From the NCBI GenBank assembly GCA_034439615.1, contig JAWXAT010000006.1, positions 1 to 37,068 of the forward strand: a stretch of 37,068 nucleotides of DNA, given 5' to 3'. A program made the position numbers and the translations under genes. The first letter of the stretch is position 1. Each line of letters begins with the position of its first letter. The DNA comes from Oligoflexia bacterium (GTDB taxonomy: Bacteria > Bdellovibrionota > Bdellovibrionia > JABDDW01). Below the pieces are notes generated by a model. It worked only from the letters and a program-made list of their open reading frames with translations. It did no database searches and was not told where the DNA came from. Shown here one piece after another: positions 1 through 7,773 of this stretch.

Positions 1-239
1 TTTGTTCAAATCACAATAAACTCAAAGCACTTCACACATTTGGTAAATCGACAATGGATCGCTATTTGGAGAGTTGATGGTTGATTGGGAGTTTCATGGC
101 ATTTGGTTGATAGACAATTAGATCTATTTTTGAATCTTGCTTATTATGAATCGCAATTTGGAGAGTTGACGCTCGATGTAGATCGGTCATCAATCACTAA
201 GCATCAGGTTGTGGCACAACTGCCATTGCGTACAAGCAA
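1..239. other. AT-rich non-coding stretch downstream of ispH
   Basis: No convincing gene is seen. It lies 3' of the minus-strand ispH. It contains a near-perfect direct repeat (listed separately) and a tight inverted repeat, GTTGTG-G-CACAAC, around 200-215. No T-run follows that repeat in the ispH direction, so it is not a clear terminator. What lies to the left is outside the window. Confidence 0.5.
58..171. repeat. Direct repeat, two 22-bp copies 92 bp apart
   Basis: The copies at 58-79 and 150-171 share the core ATTTGGAGAGTTGA and match at 20 of 22 positions. They flank AT-rich sequence with no gene. They could be leftovers of a local duplication or paired binding sites. No function can be assigned. 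Confidence 0.6.
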
Positions 240-1145
240 TTAAATAATCTCAGCAATACGGCTACGAACTTTATCAATCAAAACGTGCGGTGTGCTGGCA
301 CCAGCTGTAACGCCGATACTTTTAAAACCCGAAAACCATTCTGACTTCAATTCAGCTTCGGTCTCAACAAGATAAGCTTTTTGGGAAAGTTCAGAGCAAA
401 TATCGTAGAGTTTTTGTGTGTTTGAGGAATTACGTCCGCCGATAACTACCATGCAATCCACATTGGCTGCAAGTTCATGGGCCGCCTCTTGACGATCTTT
501 AGTGGCACTGCAAATTGTATTATGAAGTTTCACTTCGGCAAATTTTTCTTTGCATTTCTCAACTACTAAATCCAAAACTTTTCTTTTTAAAGTGGTCTGA
601 CAAATTACACCTACTTTTGCACGCTCTGGCAAATTTGCCACTTCATCTGCACTTTTGATCACCGCAACTTCATCATTAGGCACATAACTTCTCACCCCTT
701 TGATTTCAGGATGATTGGCATCACCTACGATAATGACGAAATAACCATTTTGAGAAAGTTTTTTTGCAAAATTTTGGGGAACTTTCACAAGAGGACATGT
801 GGCATCAACGATTTTTAGACCTTTATCTTTAGCCTTTTCTTGAACTTGAAGGGTCACACCGTGACTTCGAAATACAACTGTACCTTCAATATTATTAATA
901 TCTTCAGCGACTTTTAAACCACGTGATGAAAGATCAGCTACGGCTTGAGGATTATGTATCAATGGGCCAAGTGATGAAATAGGACCAGAAATTTCTTTAA
1001 TGGCTTTTTCGCTTAGATCTAAAGCTCTTTCTACACCAAAACAAACCCCTGCAGTTTGAGCAGCTAAAATCGTAACACCATTTTTAACAATGGGCTGGTT
1101 GCTATATGGGAGATTTGTTTGGGGTTCTTTCATTTCAGCTGACAT
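240..1145 (-). CDS. ispH: 4-hydroxy-3-methylbut-2-enyl diphosphate reductase IspH
   Basis: Last enzyme of the MEP isoprenoid pathway: a cytosolic [4Fe-4S] enzyme that reduces HMBPP to IPP and DMAPP. All three cluster cysteines are visible at C35 (AGVCFGVERA), C117 (DATCPLV) and C212 (NTICSATKDRQ). The substrate-binding residues are also there: H64 (PLIHNPQ), H95 (RSHGV), H145 and E147 (ANHPEIKG), the QTT motif at 183-185, the S-x-N motif in GGRNSSNT, and AGASTP near the C-terminus. The length of 301 residues is normal, with about 20 extra residues before the first strand. An AAAAGG ribosome site sits just upstream of the ATG. It follows cmk with 34 bp between them, so co-transcription is likely. 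Nothing looks damaged. Confidence 0.96.
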   Translation of the reverse strand: MSAEMKEPQTNLPYSNQPIVKNGVTILAAQTAGVCFGVERALDLSEKAIKEISGPISSLGPLIHNPQAVADLSSRGLKVAEDINNIEGTVVFRSHGVTLQVQEKAKDKGLKIVDATCPLVKVPQNFAKKLSQNGYFVIIVGDANHPEIKGVRSYVPNDEVAVIKSADEVANLPERAKVGVICQTTLKRKVLDLVVEKCKEKFAEVKLHNTICSATKDRQEAAHELAANVDCMVVIGGRNSSNTQKLYDICSELSQKAYLVETEAELKSEWFSGFKSIGVTAGASTPHVLIDKVRSRIAEII

Positions 1146-1179
1146 TAAAACCTTTTCAATTTTGAAGATATATCAAACA

Positions 1180-1899
1180 CTATTGAGATTTCTTACTCTC
1201 AACAACTTTCACGATCTTATCAACAACTTCGTCAATACTCAAGGTAGAGGTGTCGATTTCGATAGCATCGTGGGCTTTAGCCATGGGAGCCACTTTGCGC
1301 TGTGAATCAGCCTCATCTCGCTGGGCAATATTTTTGATGAGTTCTTCGCTTGTGGATTTATATTCTGAGGAGCGTCTTTGAGCGCGCATATCAAGACTAG
1401 CGGTAAGGAAAATTTTCACATCAGCGTCAGGAAACACAACGGTTCCACAATCTCGGCCTTCAGCAATAAGACCTGCTGGGGGCTTGTTAAATTCACGCTG
1501 TGCCTCTAAAAGTGCTTTTCTAACTTGAGAGTATGCAGATATCCGACTAGCAATTTTTGCAGTTTCATCATTATTGATTTGTGCTGTGACATTTACATCA
1601 TCAATAAAAACTTGGGTGCCATACATGTCAGCATGAATACGAAAGCCTTGGTAATGAGCAAGGCTTGCAACTAAAACTTCATCGGTGATGTCGATTTTTT
1701 TGATTTTACAAAGCTCTGCTAAACCCCTGTAAAAAGAACCTGTTGTGAGAAAAGTCATGTTGAGTCGTCGAGCGAGTTTTCCACTCACTGTCGACTTGCC
1801 GCTTCCTGCCGGCCCGTCTATGGTAATCACAAATGCTCCCCCAAATTTTCGATTCATGTAACGTCGCTTTACCTTGTCATCTGTAGTATTTGAATCCAT
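1180..1899 (-). CDS. cmk: Cytidylate (CMP/dCMP) kinase
   Basis: Phosphorylates CMP and dCMP with ATP in pyrimidine nucleotide supply. The P-loop GPAGSGKST lies at about residues 29-37. The family signature GRDCGTVVFPDADVKIFL follows near residue 148, then RAQRR, and DTSTLSIDEVV at the C-terminus. The start is uncertain. The first ATG (1899) has no clear ribosome site, and the internal ATG at codon 15 (MNRKFGGAF, 1857) gives a length closer to the family's usual one. The gene is divergent from the hydantoinase-like locus, with only 33 bp between starts, so any promoter for one overlaps the other's coding sequence. Confidence 0.93.
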   Translation of the reverse strand: MDSNTTDDKVKRRYMNRKFGGAFVITIDGPAGSGKSTVSGKLARRLNMTFLTTGSFYRGLAELCKIKKIDITDEVLVASLAHYQGFRIHADMYGTQVFIDDVNVTAQINNDETAKIASRISAYSQVRKALLEAQREFNKPPAGLIAEGRDCGTVVFPDADVKIFLTASLDMRAQRRSSEYKSTSEELIKNIAQRDEADSQRKVAPMAKAHDAIEIDTSTLSIDEVVDKIVKVVESKKSQ

Positions 1900-1932
1900 A
1901 ATCTGATCTAATGGAGCCGTAGAGTCAAGCTT

Positions 1933-3252
1933 ATGTCATGGCAATGTGCTGCCCATATTCGAGAAATGTTTGTCGACTTTGCCGCAAGTGATGGCAAGCG
2001 CGCATTTCTATATCGAACACTCAATAGAAAAGACCAGCTTCTCATTGGCCTTATTGAAGCCCTTTCTCTTTTGCCAAAAGAATTTAAACCTGAAAACACA
2101 GATTTATTTCTGGCTACAGATTTAGCAAAAGTTTCGCTACGCGAAAAATGGGGTGCAGCAACGGCACTCCTAACAACTGAAGGGTTTGAAAATCTTTTGG
2201 AAATTGGCACTCAAGAAAGACTTTCTTTATTTGGGCTTCAAGCAAAAAAAAATACTTCACTTGTGCCGCGCGATTTGGCTTTTGGCGTAACTGAAAGAAC
2301 AAGTGCTGATGGTTCAATAGAAATTGAACTTGATGAAAAAGAAATTGAATTTGTAATTAGTAAACTTAAACTTACCGATACCAAATCAGTAGCCGTTTGT
2401 TTTTTGCATTCTAATATTAATCCAGCCCATGAAAAACAAGTAGGGAAAAAACTTACCGAAAATGGTTATAGCGTCATTTTATCACACCAATATGAAGGAA
2501 ATGAACTCGACCGAGCCCTCGCTGCAACTGAAGCTGCATTTTTGATTCCGACACGTGATTAGTTTTTAGAAGATATTATTAAACTTGGGTTTAACAAAGA
2601 TCGAATTCATATTAGAGAAAATATTCCGGCTCCGAAAAACTCACAAGCAGTTCACATTACTTTTTTAGAAGATCGTATTTGGCTAGAAAAAGTTACACCT
2701 CAAAAAACAAATCACTTCACACAGCTCTCCACTTCAGCTCTCAATCTTATTTCAAAAGATAACGGCGGCCTTATTCATGTGGGTCCAGAAAAAATCGATG
2801 GAGAACCAGGACCAGCTTGTTTTGGAAAAGGTTTAAATTTATCTTTAATGGATCTTCTCGCTTATGATCGAAAAATCATTTGTGAAGGTGTACCTCGAGC
2901 AAGAGTTGATATTAACCGGGTTACACGATTATTAGCACCACTAGCAAAACAACTTCGCATGCATCAAGACGACTGCGCCGCTCAGTATATAGATTTAGCC
3001 TGTTCACAATTAGCCTTAGAAATTGAGAACTATTTTAAAAAAGAAAAATTAGTTTTATCTCAAACTGATTTTATTTTTGAAGGATGGCTTGAGCCTTTAT
3101 TTGCTCATCAATTGGCAAAATTATTAGGTATTTCTAATTGGAAAACGTCACAATTAAGCAATTGGTCAAATTGCCTAAGACTTTTTGAAAGTCCACTACC
3201 CCAAACTATTGAAATTCAACAGGGTGTTTTTCAATTGGGAGGAGCGACATGA
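1933..3252 (+). pseudogene. HyuA/5-oxoprolinase A-like gene with in-frame TAG and lost motifs
   Basis: One frame stays open from 1933 to 3252 except for a single TAG at 2560-2562. It therefore reads as a 209-residue part and a 229-codon part in the same frame; the first internal ATG downstream is at 2779. Family landmarks are clear: LLTTEGFENLLEIGTQ, AVCFLHSNINPAHE and GPEKIDGEPGPACFGKG. What is missing matters. The N-terminal nucleotide-binding signature (usually a VDIGGTFTD form) reads HIREMFVDFA. The HGTT-type motif is absent. The middle of the Hydantoinase_A domain (SGPAGG and DMGGTS motifs) is not seen. The total of 439 codons is well short of the usual 500-700. The stop overlaps the hyuB start (ATGA). 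I read this as a decaying or heavily remodelled A subunit; a sequencing error could explain the TAG but not the lost motifs. Confidence 0.75.
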
Positions 3253-4787
3253 TTACGGATCCTTTTAAAACTGAAAAATTTCGCTACTCATGTAAAAGCA
3301 TTTTAAATAAATTAGGTGAGTCTTTTAAGAATTTCTCTGAAGTAAATGTTGCCCTTCTTGATCATCGTGGAGATCTTATTGAAGTAACGGGGTCAAACCC
3401 TCTGCATTTTGCTTCTTTTGAATTTTGCAGCAAAGCCATTAAAAAATACATCACCCCAAAACATGGGGAAATACTTATTACCAATGATCCCTACAGTGGC
3501 AACACAAGACTTTGTGATCTATTTTTTATTCAAGGTGCATTTGGAAAATCTCAAGCCAATGACTTACGTTATTATTTAGTGCTCCAAGTTTCTGTACCTC
3601 AACTTTTAAATAAGAATTTAAAAACACTTTTCACAACCGTTGAAGACGAGGGTTATCGCATTCCACCAACGCCACTTGATGTTCAAGGATTAGTGAATCC
3701 GGCGTTACTAGATTACTTATGTCAATCGGGCATGAATCGCGATGAGCTGATGCAACTTATTGGTGAAGTAAAAATCAGACTTAAAGAAGCTACAGAACAA
3801 ACCATTCAAATAGAAACAACAATAGGTTCAGATAAAGTATCAAAAATAATTACAGAACTTCGCACATACTCTGAAGATCGAATGCGCTCAGCGCTACTTG
3901 AAATCCCTGATGGTGAATATTTGGCCCATGATTATTTAGACAACGACGGCTATGACTCATCACCTATTCGCATTCAATGCCAACTCACCTGCCAAGGCCA
4001 TAATATTTTACTAAGTTTTGCCGGAAGTTCGAAGCAAACCAAAGGCCCCATGAATCTAAATTATGCGACAACTCTAGGTGCATGTTTTTGGATTATTAGA
4101 AGTTTAGTTAAAGAAGATATCCCGGTAAATTCAGGGGCATTTAAAGCGTTTTCTATTGAAGCGCCTGAAGGTACTATCGTCAATGCACGCTACCCAGCCC
4201 CTATGCTTGGCGGATATTTTGAAACATCAAAGCGCATCGTAGATGTGATTATGAGTTGCTTAAGTAAAGCTCTTCCACTTGAAATTCCAGCTCTGAGTGG
4301 TGGCTCATCTAATGTGACGCTTATGAAATCAGGTGATCAACTTTTTGTTGATGCCATAGGCTGTGGCGTTGGTGCAAGTAGAGATCACCAGGGCTCAGAT
4401 TGCATTCAGACAAATCTTCACAACACATCACTTACTTCAATTGAAGTTTTAGAAAAAACATATCCTCTACAGGTTACCCATTGCTCAATTCGTGATTCTT
4501 CAGGTGCAACAGGTAAAAAATCTGGCGGAAACGGAATCACCCGCGGTTATAAATTTTTAAAACCCACAACTCTCATGCTTCTTTCAGATCGCAGACATTA
4601 TAAACCCCATAGTCTTTTTGGCGGTGTATCAGGCTTACCTGGTGAAAATGTTGTAATTAAAAGTGGTGAGAAGAAAAAAATTCATAATGAGAAAAAAGTT
4701 ATCGAAATGAACCCAGGCGACACGCTGATAATAAATACCCCAGGCGGCGGAGCTTGGGGCAAAGAAGAAATTCAAGTTGAGAATTAG
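3249..4787 (+). CDS. Hydantoinase B / 5-oxoprolinase B-like subunit
   Basis: This is the Hydantoinase_B family partner of the preceding gene, which normally forms an ATP-dependent hydantoin, 5-oxoproline or related ring-opening hydrolase. Landmarks are NDPYSGNTRLCDL at about residues 79-91, LLSFAGSSKQTKGPMNLN, PVNSGAFKAF, GGYFETSKRIVDV, ALSGGSS and the C-terminal NTPGGGAWG. The 512 residues approach the family's usual length and the frame is intact. GGGAGG a few bases before the ATG is a good ribosome site. The substrate cannot be told from sequence. With its A partner interrupted, activity is doubtful. Its last 54 bp recur in diverged form at 6233-6286. It converges on the glycosidase gene with no spacer. 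Confidence 0.85.
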   Translation: MITDPFKTEKFRYSCKSILNKLGESFKNFSEVNVALLDHRGDLIEVTGSNPLHFASFEFCSKAIKKYITPKHGEILITNDPYSGNTRLCDLFFIQGAFGKSQANDLRYYLVLQVSVPQLLNKNLKTLFTTVEDEGYRIPPTPLDVQGLVNPALLDYLCQSGMNRDELMQLIGEVKIRLKEATEQTIQIETTIGSDKVSKIITELRTYSEDRMRSALLEIPDGEYLAHDYLDNDGYDSSPIRIQCQLTCQGHNILLSFAGSSKQTKGPMNLNYATTLGACFWIIRSLVKEDIPVNSGAFKAFSIEAPEGTIVNARYPAPMLGGYFETSKRIVDVIMSCLSKALPLEIPALSGGSSNVTLMKSGDQLFVDAIGCGVGASRDHQGSDCIQTNLHNTSLTSIEVLEKTYPLQVTHCSIRDSSGATGKKSGGNGITRGYKFLKPTTLMLLSDRRHYKPHSLFGGVSGLPGENVVIKSGEKKKIHNEKKVIEMNPGDTLIINTPGGGAWGKEEIQVEN

Positions 4788-6116
4788 TTATTTTACGAGG
4801 CATTTAACAATACCTGAGCAACTGACCTTTTGCCTAAATACACGTTTGAATTTATCAGTTCGCGATTCCGGCAATCGATAGGGTTGTTCTAAACACGCGG
4901 TGAGTTGTTTTTCACCACGCAAGAGTTTTGTTATGTCTCCAGCAACACGCAAATAAAAATCTGAAGAAATATTTTTTCCATCAGCATCAAGTGTTAGAAA
5001 CTTCTGGCTCACTGGACTCATCGATGCATTTTCTGCAGCTTTAGCAATAGCTGTTGATTCATCGTATTCATCAAACATCGCAATAAATGCTGAGACTCCT
5101 AATTTTTTAGTCCAATAAGCTTGTGCCCAAAATAAATCACCCGCTGCACGAGGAATCATATTAAATTTTCCACCATTCCAATTTGACCATGCAAACCCCG
5201 GAAATATAACTCTCTGATAAAGAACATTATATTGATCACAAAGTTTTTTATCATCAATATGCATTTTTACATGATTATTTAATAACTCGAGAGCAGATGC
5301 ATAAACACCCACTGACCAAGGTTGCACCATATCGAATTTTAAGTATGTCGAAAGCCAATTTGCTTTTGAATTATTAATTCCCTGACGCCACCAATAAGGA
5401 ACTCCGCCAATTACCATAAAACCTTTTTCATGAAACCAACGAATGAGTTCCAACGCTTGCTCTTGAGTACCTGGGCGATCAGTATAACCAAAACCCCAAA
5501 GTGCAATGACCGGCCGACCTTTGTGTTTTGCGTATTGTGGAGAATCTAAAACTTTTGTCTCAAGTTCTAACCAATCTTTTTTAATATCAGAAACTAAAGT
5601 AGCTTCATTAGAACTCGTGATGTCATATTCCATATAAAAACTGCGATCATACTTCTGGGCATTTTGTCGAACAAGAACTGCAACATCATCACGTAACATT
5701 TTTTGAAAAGGAAGATTTAGCTCTGAGACAAATCGTTGCAGAGCAACTCCGTCTATTCCATATTCTTTCATCCAACGAAAATGTGTATCAACTACTCCTG
5801 CTCGATCAGAGGCAAAAAGCATTGAAGGTTGGCCATTGCCCAGTACACCTAAACCTGTTTCTTGAAGATCATCAGCGTTGTATTCACGTACATCAGGATA
5901 AAGTTCAAATTTAATCTGACCTACAGAAGGTATTTGACCCGCGTTCCAATGTGTCCAAATTCCATTTTTGCTTAACTTTTGTGTGCTAAACCAACCCTGG
6001 TAGCCCGCGAATGTTTGCTGCAAAAATTCTTTATTTGGTGTTTTGGAAATTAAAGCTTTTGCATCCAGACTAAAAAAACCCGCAAATAAACATATGAAAA
6101 GAAAACGATGATTCAT
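4788..6116 (-). CDS. Secreted GH71/GH99-like glycoside hydrolase
   Basis: The N-terminus MNHRFLFICLFAGFFSLDAKA is a typical signal peptide. The mature part has the hallmarks of GH71/GH99-like TIM-barrel hydrolases of bacteria: FAGYQGWFSTQ, the WTHWNAG segment, LYPDVREYNADDL, MKEYGIDGVALQRF, YMEYDITSS, VIALWGFGYTD and FIAMFDEYDESTA. Relatives act on alpha-mannan or alpha-glucan chains, but the substrate here is unknown. I chose the ATG at 6116 because AGGGTAGGGG lies directly upstream and the signal peptide begins there; a GTG seven codons earlier is possible. A four-cysteine C-terminal region (ACLEQPY, VSCSGIVKCL) may be disulphide-bonded. The gene is flanked by the hyuB end and by the mosaic scar, so it may be a recent arrival. 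Confidence 0.75.
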   Translation of the reverse strand: MNHRFLFICLFAGFFSLDAKALISKTPNKEFLQQTFAGYQGWFSTQKLSKNGIWTHWNAGQIPSVGQIKFELYPDVREYNADDLQETGLGVLGNGQPSMLFASDRAGVVDTHFRWMKEYGIDGVALQRFVSELNLPFQKMLRDDVAVLVRQNAQKYDRSFYMEYDITSSNEATLVSDIKKDWLELETKVLDSPQYAKHKGRPVIALWGFGYTDRPGTQEQALELIRWFHEKGFMVIGGVPYWWRQGINNSKANWLSTYLKFDMVQPWSVGVYASALELLNNHVKMHIDDKKLCDQYNVLYQRVIFPGFAWSNWNGGKFNMIPRAAGDLFWAQAYWTKKLGVSAFIAMFDEYDESTAIAKAAENASMSPVSQKFLTLDADGKNISSDFYLRVAGDITKLLRGEKQLTACLEQPYRLPESRTDKFKRVFRQKVSCSGIVKCLVK

Positions 6117-6200
6117 ATCCCCTACCCTCTGATTCACGTTTTCGTTTTATTTAAGTTGAATGTAAAGAACTAAGAGAAAATTATAAACGTTACACGGCTA

Positions 6201-6286
6201 AAATGAATGAGATCACTCATTCGATTATGATTAATACCCCAGGCGGTGGAGCCTGGGGCAAAGAAGAAGTTCAAATCGAAAGTTAA
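6201..6286. pseudogene. Mosaic scar: ilvA-like fragment fused to hyuB 3'-end fragment
   Basis: Bases 6201-6235 match 10718-10752 inside ilvA at 33 of 35 positions, in the same orientation as at the ilvA locus; the minus strand reads INHNRMSDLIH versus INHNRMSDRIH. Sharing the bases AAT, positions 6233-6286 then match the last 54 bp of hyuB (4734-4787) at 46 of 54 positions. They read NTPGGGAWGKEEVQIES-stop on the plus strand. Five of the eight differences are at third codon positions and the three amino-acid changes are conservative, so the fragment descends from a functional but diverged allele. Neither fragment can be a gene. It marks a recombination joint between two versions of this locus. 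Confidence 0.8.
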
Positions 6287-6293
6287 AGAAATT

Positions 6294-7343
6294 TTAAACG
6301 ACGTTTTTTGCCATTAATTTCAAACTAGTTTTCTTAAGATAAGCAATCATCAGTAGTGGAAGTGTTAAGAGTACAAGAGGAGGAGCGCCTGGGCCACCCT
6401 TTCCACTGTCTTTTGCATTAACTATTCCACAGCCCATCCCTTTTTCTGATGTTTTCTTTTGTGCAACACAAGCATGCTGTTCACAACCACTAGCAGGACA
6501 TTCGGTAGTAACACCTGCAGAAAGATCATCAGTAGAATTATAAAGAGCAATATTCCATTTCATCGTTGTCGCCTCTGGATTTAAAGCGCAATAAGCGAGC
6601 ATCAATTTTGAAAAAATACGATCAGTACACTCAGACTTTGCCTTACTTAATGCTGATACCTTGCCAATGTTATGTTTCACATGATCCACACTGATATCTG
6701 CAGAACTGTATGCTGGCAAATTGCCATCAAAAATAACACAGGATCCATATTGAACTGGTGGTGGCAACGTTGGCGTTGGCTCTGAAGCAGGTGCCCGCTC
6801 TGAAACTGACAGTACCGGCGTTGCGGCCGGTGTTGGCGCAGTTGTGGTCACAGGTGTTGGAGTTGCAACAGGTAGTGGCGCTGGTAATGATAATGGTGGC
6901 CTTGGACATGTATGAGAAACACATCCAGTTATTGCACATCCTGATATAGCATTGACAGGTTCGCCTGCAGAATAATATGCAGCAACTCCCCATTGTGCAG
7001 AAGTAATTTTTGGATTTGCTGTACAGTACACATCCATCAATTCTAGGAAAACACTATCGGTGCACGCAGTCTGAGCACTTCCAAATGTTGTCACATTCCC
7101 AATATTACGTTTCACATAAACTGAACCTTCATTTGCAGCAGCATAAGCAGGAAGACTTGTACTTTCACTGCGAATAACACAAGCACCATATTGCACACTT
7201 GGCACTGGCGTTGGTGTTGCGATCGGAGTTGGTGTTGGTGTTGAGCCAGACTTGGCTAGGTATTGTTTAATAATTACATCCTTAAACACACACACTCGAA
7301 AAACTATTTGGAGGAAGCGTGTTGGCTTGACCATAAATATCAC
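6294..7343 (-). CDS. C-terminal part of split cysteine-repeat surface protein, with membrane sorting tail
   Basis: This frame carries two copies of a roughly 95-residue cysteine-rich repeat (DNA 6906-7196 and 6468-6755), Thr/Pro linkers, and a C-terminal tail. The tail has GMGCGIVN, a GKGGPGAPP spacer, a hydrophobic stretch (LVLLTLPLLMIAYL) and basic residues (KK). That layout matches the Cys-containing C-terminal sorting signals of surface proteins such as MYXO-CTERM types. There is no signal peptide at the front. The only starts, GTG at 7343 or ATG at 7334, have no ribosome site. It continues the upstream gene with a one-base frame change at the GT tract 7286-7295. I regard it as the distal part of one gene, not an independent one. 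Confidence 0.7.
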   Translation of the reverse strand: MIFMVKPTRFLQIVFRVCVFKDVIIKQYLAKSGSTPTPTPIATPTPVPSVQYGACVIRSESTSLPAYAAANEGSVYVKRNIGNVTTFGSAQTACTDSVFLELMDVYCTANPKITSAQWGVAAYYSAGEPVNAISGCAITGCVSHTCPRPPLSLPAPLPVATPTPVTTTAPTPAATPVLSVSERAPASEPTPTLPPPVQYGSCVIFDGNLPAYSSADISVDHVKHNIGKVSALSKAKSECTDRIFSKLMLAYCALNPEATTMKWNIALYNSTDDLSAGVTTECPASGCEQHACVAQKKTSEKGMGCGIVNAKDSGKGGPGAPPLVLLTLPLLMIAYLKKTSLKLMAKNVV

Positions 7344-7773
7344 AAATATTTACGAGACAAGATTCCTGTGTTGTGTAGAGACCCTTTGTAATATTACTTC
7401 CATCAACCATATCAAGCCTGCAAATGTCATATGGATTTGGCGTTGGTGTAGCTGATGGTGCAATTGACGGTGTGGGAGTTGGTGTCGATGCAGGACATTT
7501 ATGATAGTCACACCCACTCGCTGCGCATCCGGTAACTTGATATGAGCCAACTGAATCATAAGCGGCTACACCCCATTGTACATTCTCCGCATTGGGGATC
7601 AGTGTACAAAAATTAACCATTAATTCCGCAAAAAATTTATCCGTACATGCTAACTGCGCTTGAGCATATGTTGTTACATTACCAATGTTACGTTTCACAT
7701 AGTTAGTTCCTACATCGGCAGCATAGTATCCGGGGAGATTTCCATTACGAATTATACACGACCCAAACTGTAT
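6468..7773 (-). repeat. Three copies of a ~95-residue Cys-rich domain across the split gene
   Basis: Copies lie at 7495-7773, 6906-7196 and 6468-6755 on the minus strand. The shared pattern is Q-Y/F-G-x-C, then LP-A/G-Y, VK-R/H-NIG-x-V, an A-x-x-x-CTD segment, an LM-x-x-Y/F-C segment, A-x-Y, GC-x-x-x-GC and H-x-C. Six to seven cysteines are conserved in position, suggesting disulphides outside the cytoplasm. The first copy is in the upstream frame and the other two are in the downstream frame. I do not recognise the domain. Confidence 0.75.

Noticed and set aside
1090-1305. Plus-strand frame across the ispH/cmk gap
   Set aside because: Mostly antisense to two well-supported genes, with no ribosome site.
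2560-2562. TAG as a recoded amino acid (pyrrolysine or general TAG reassignment)
   Set aside because: hyuB itself ends with TAG, and no pyl genes are seen. Decay or error is simpler.
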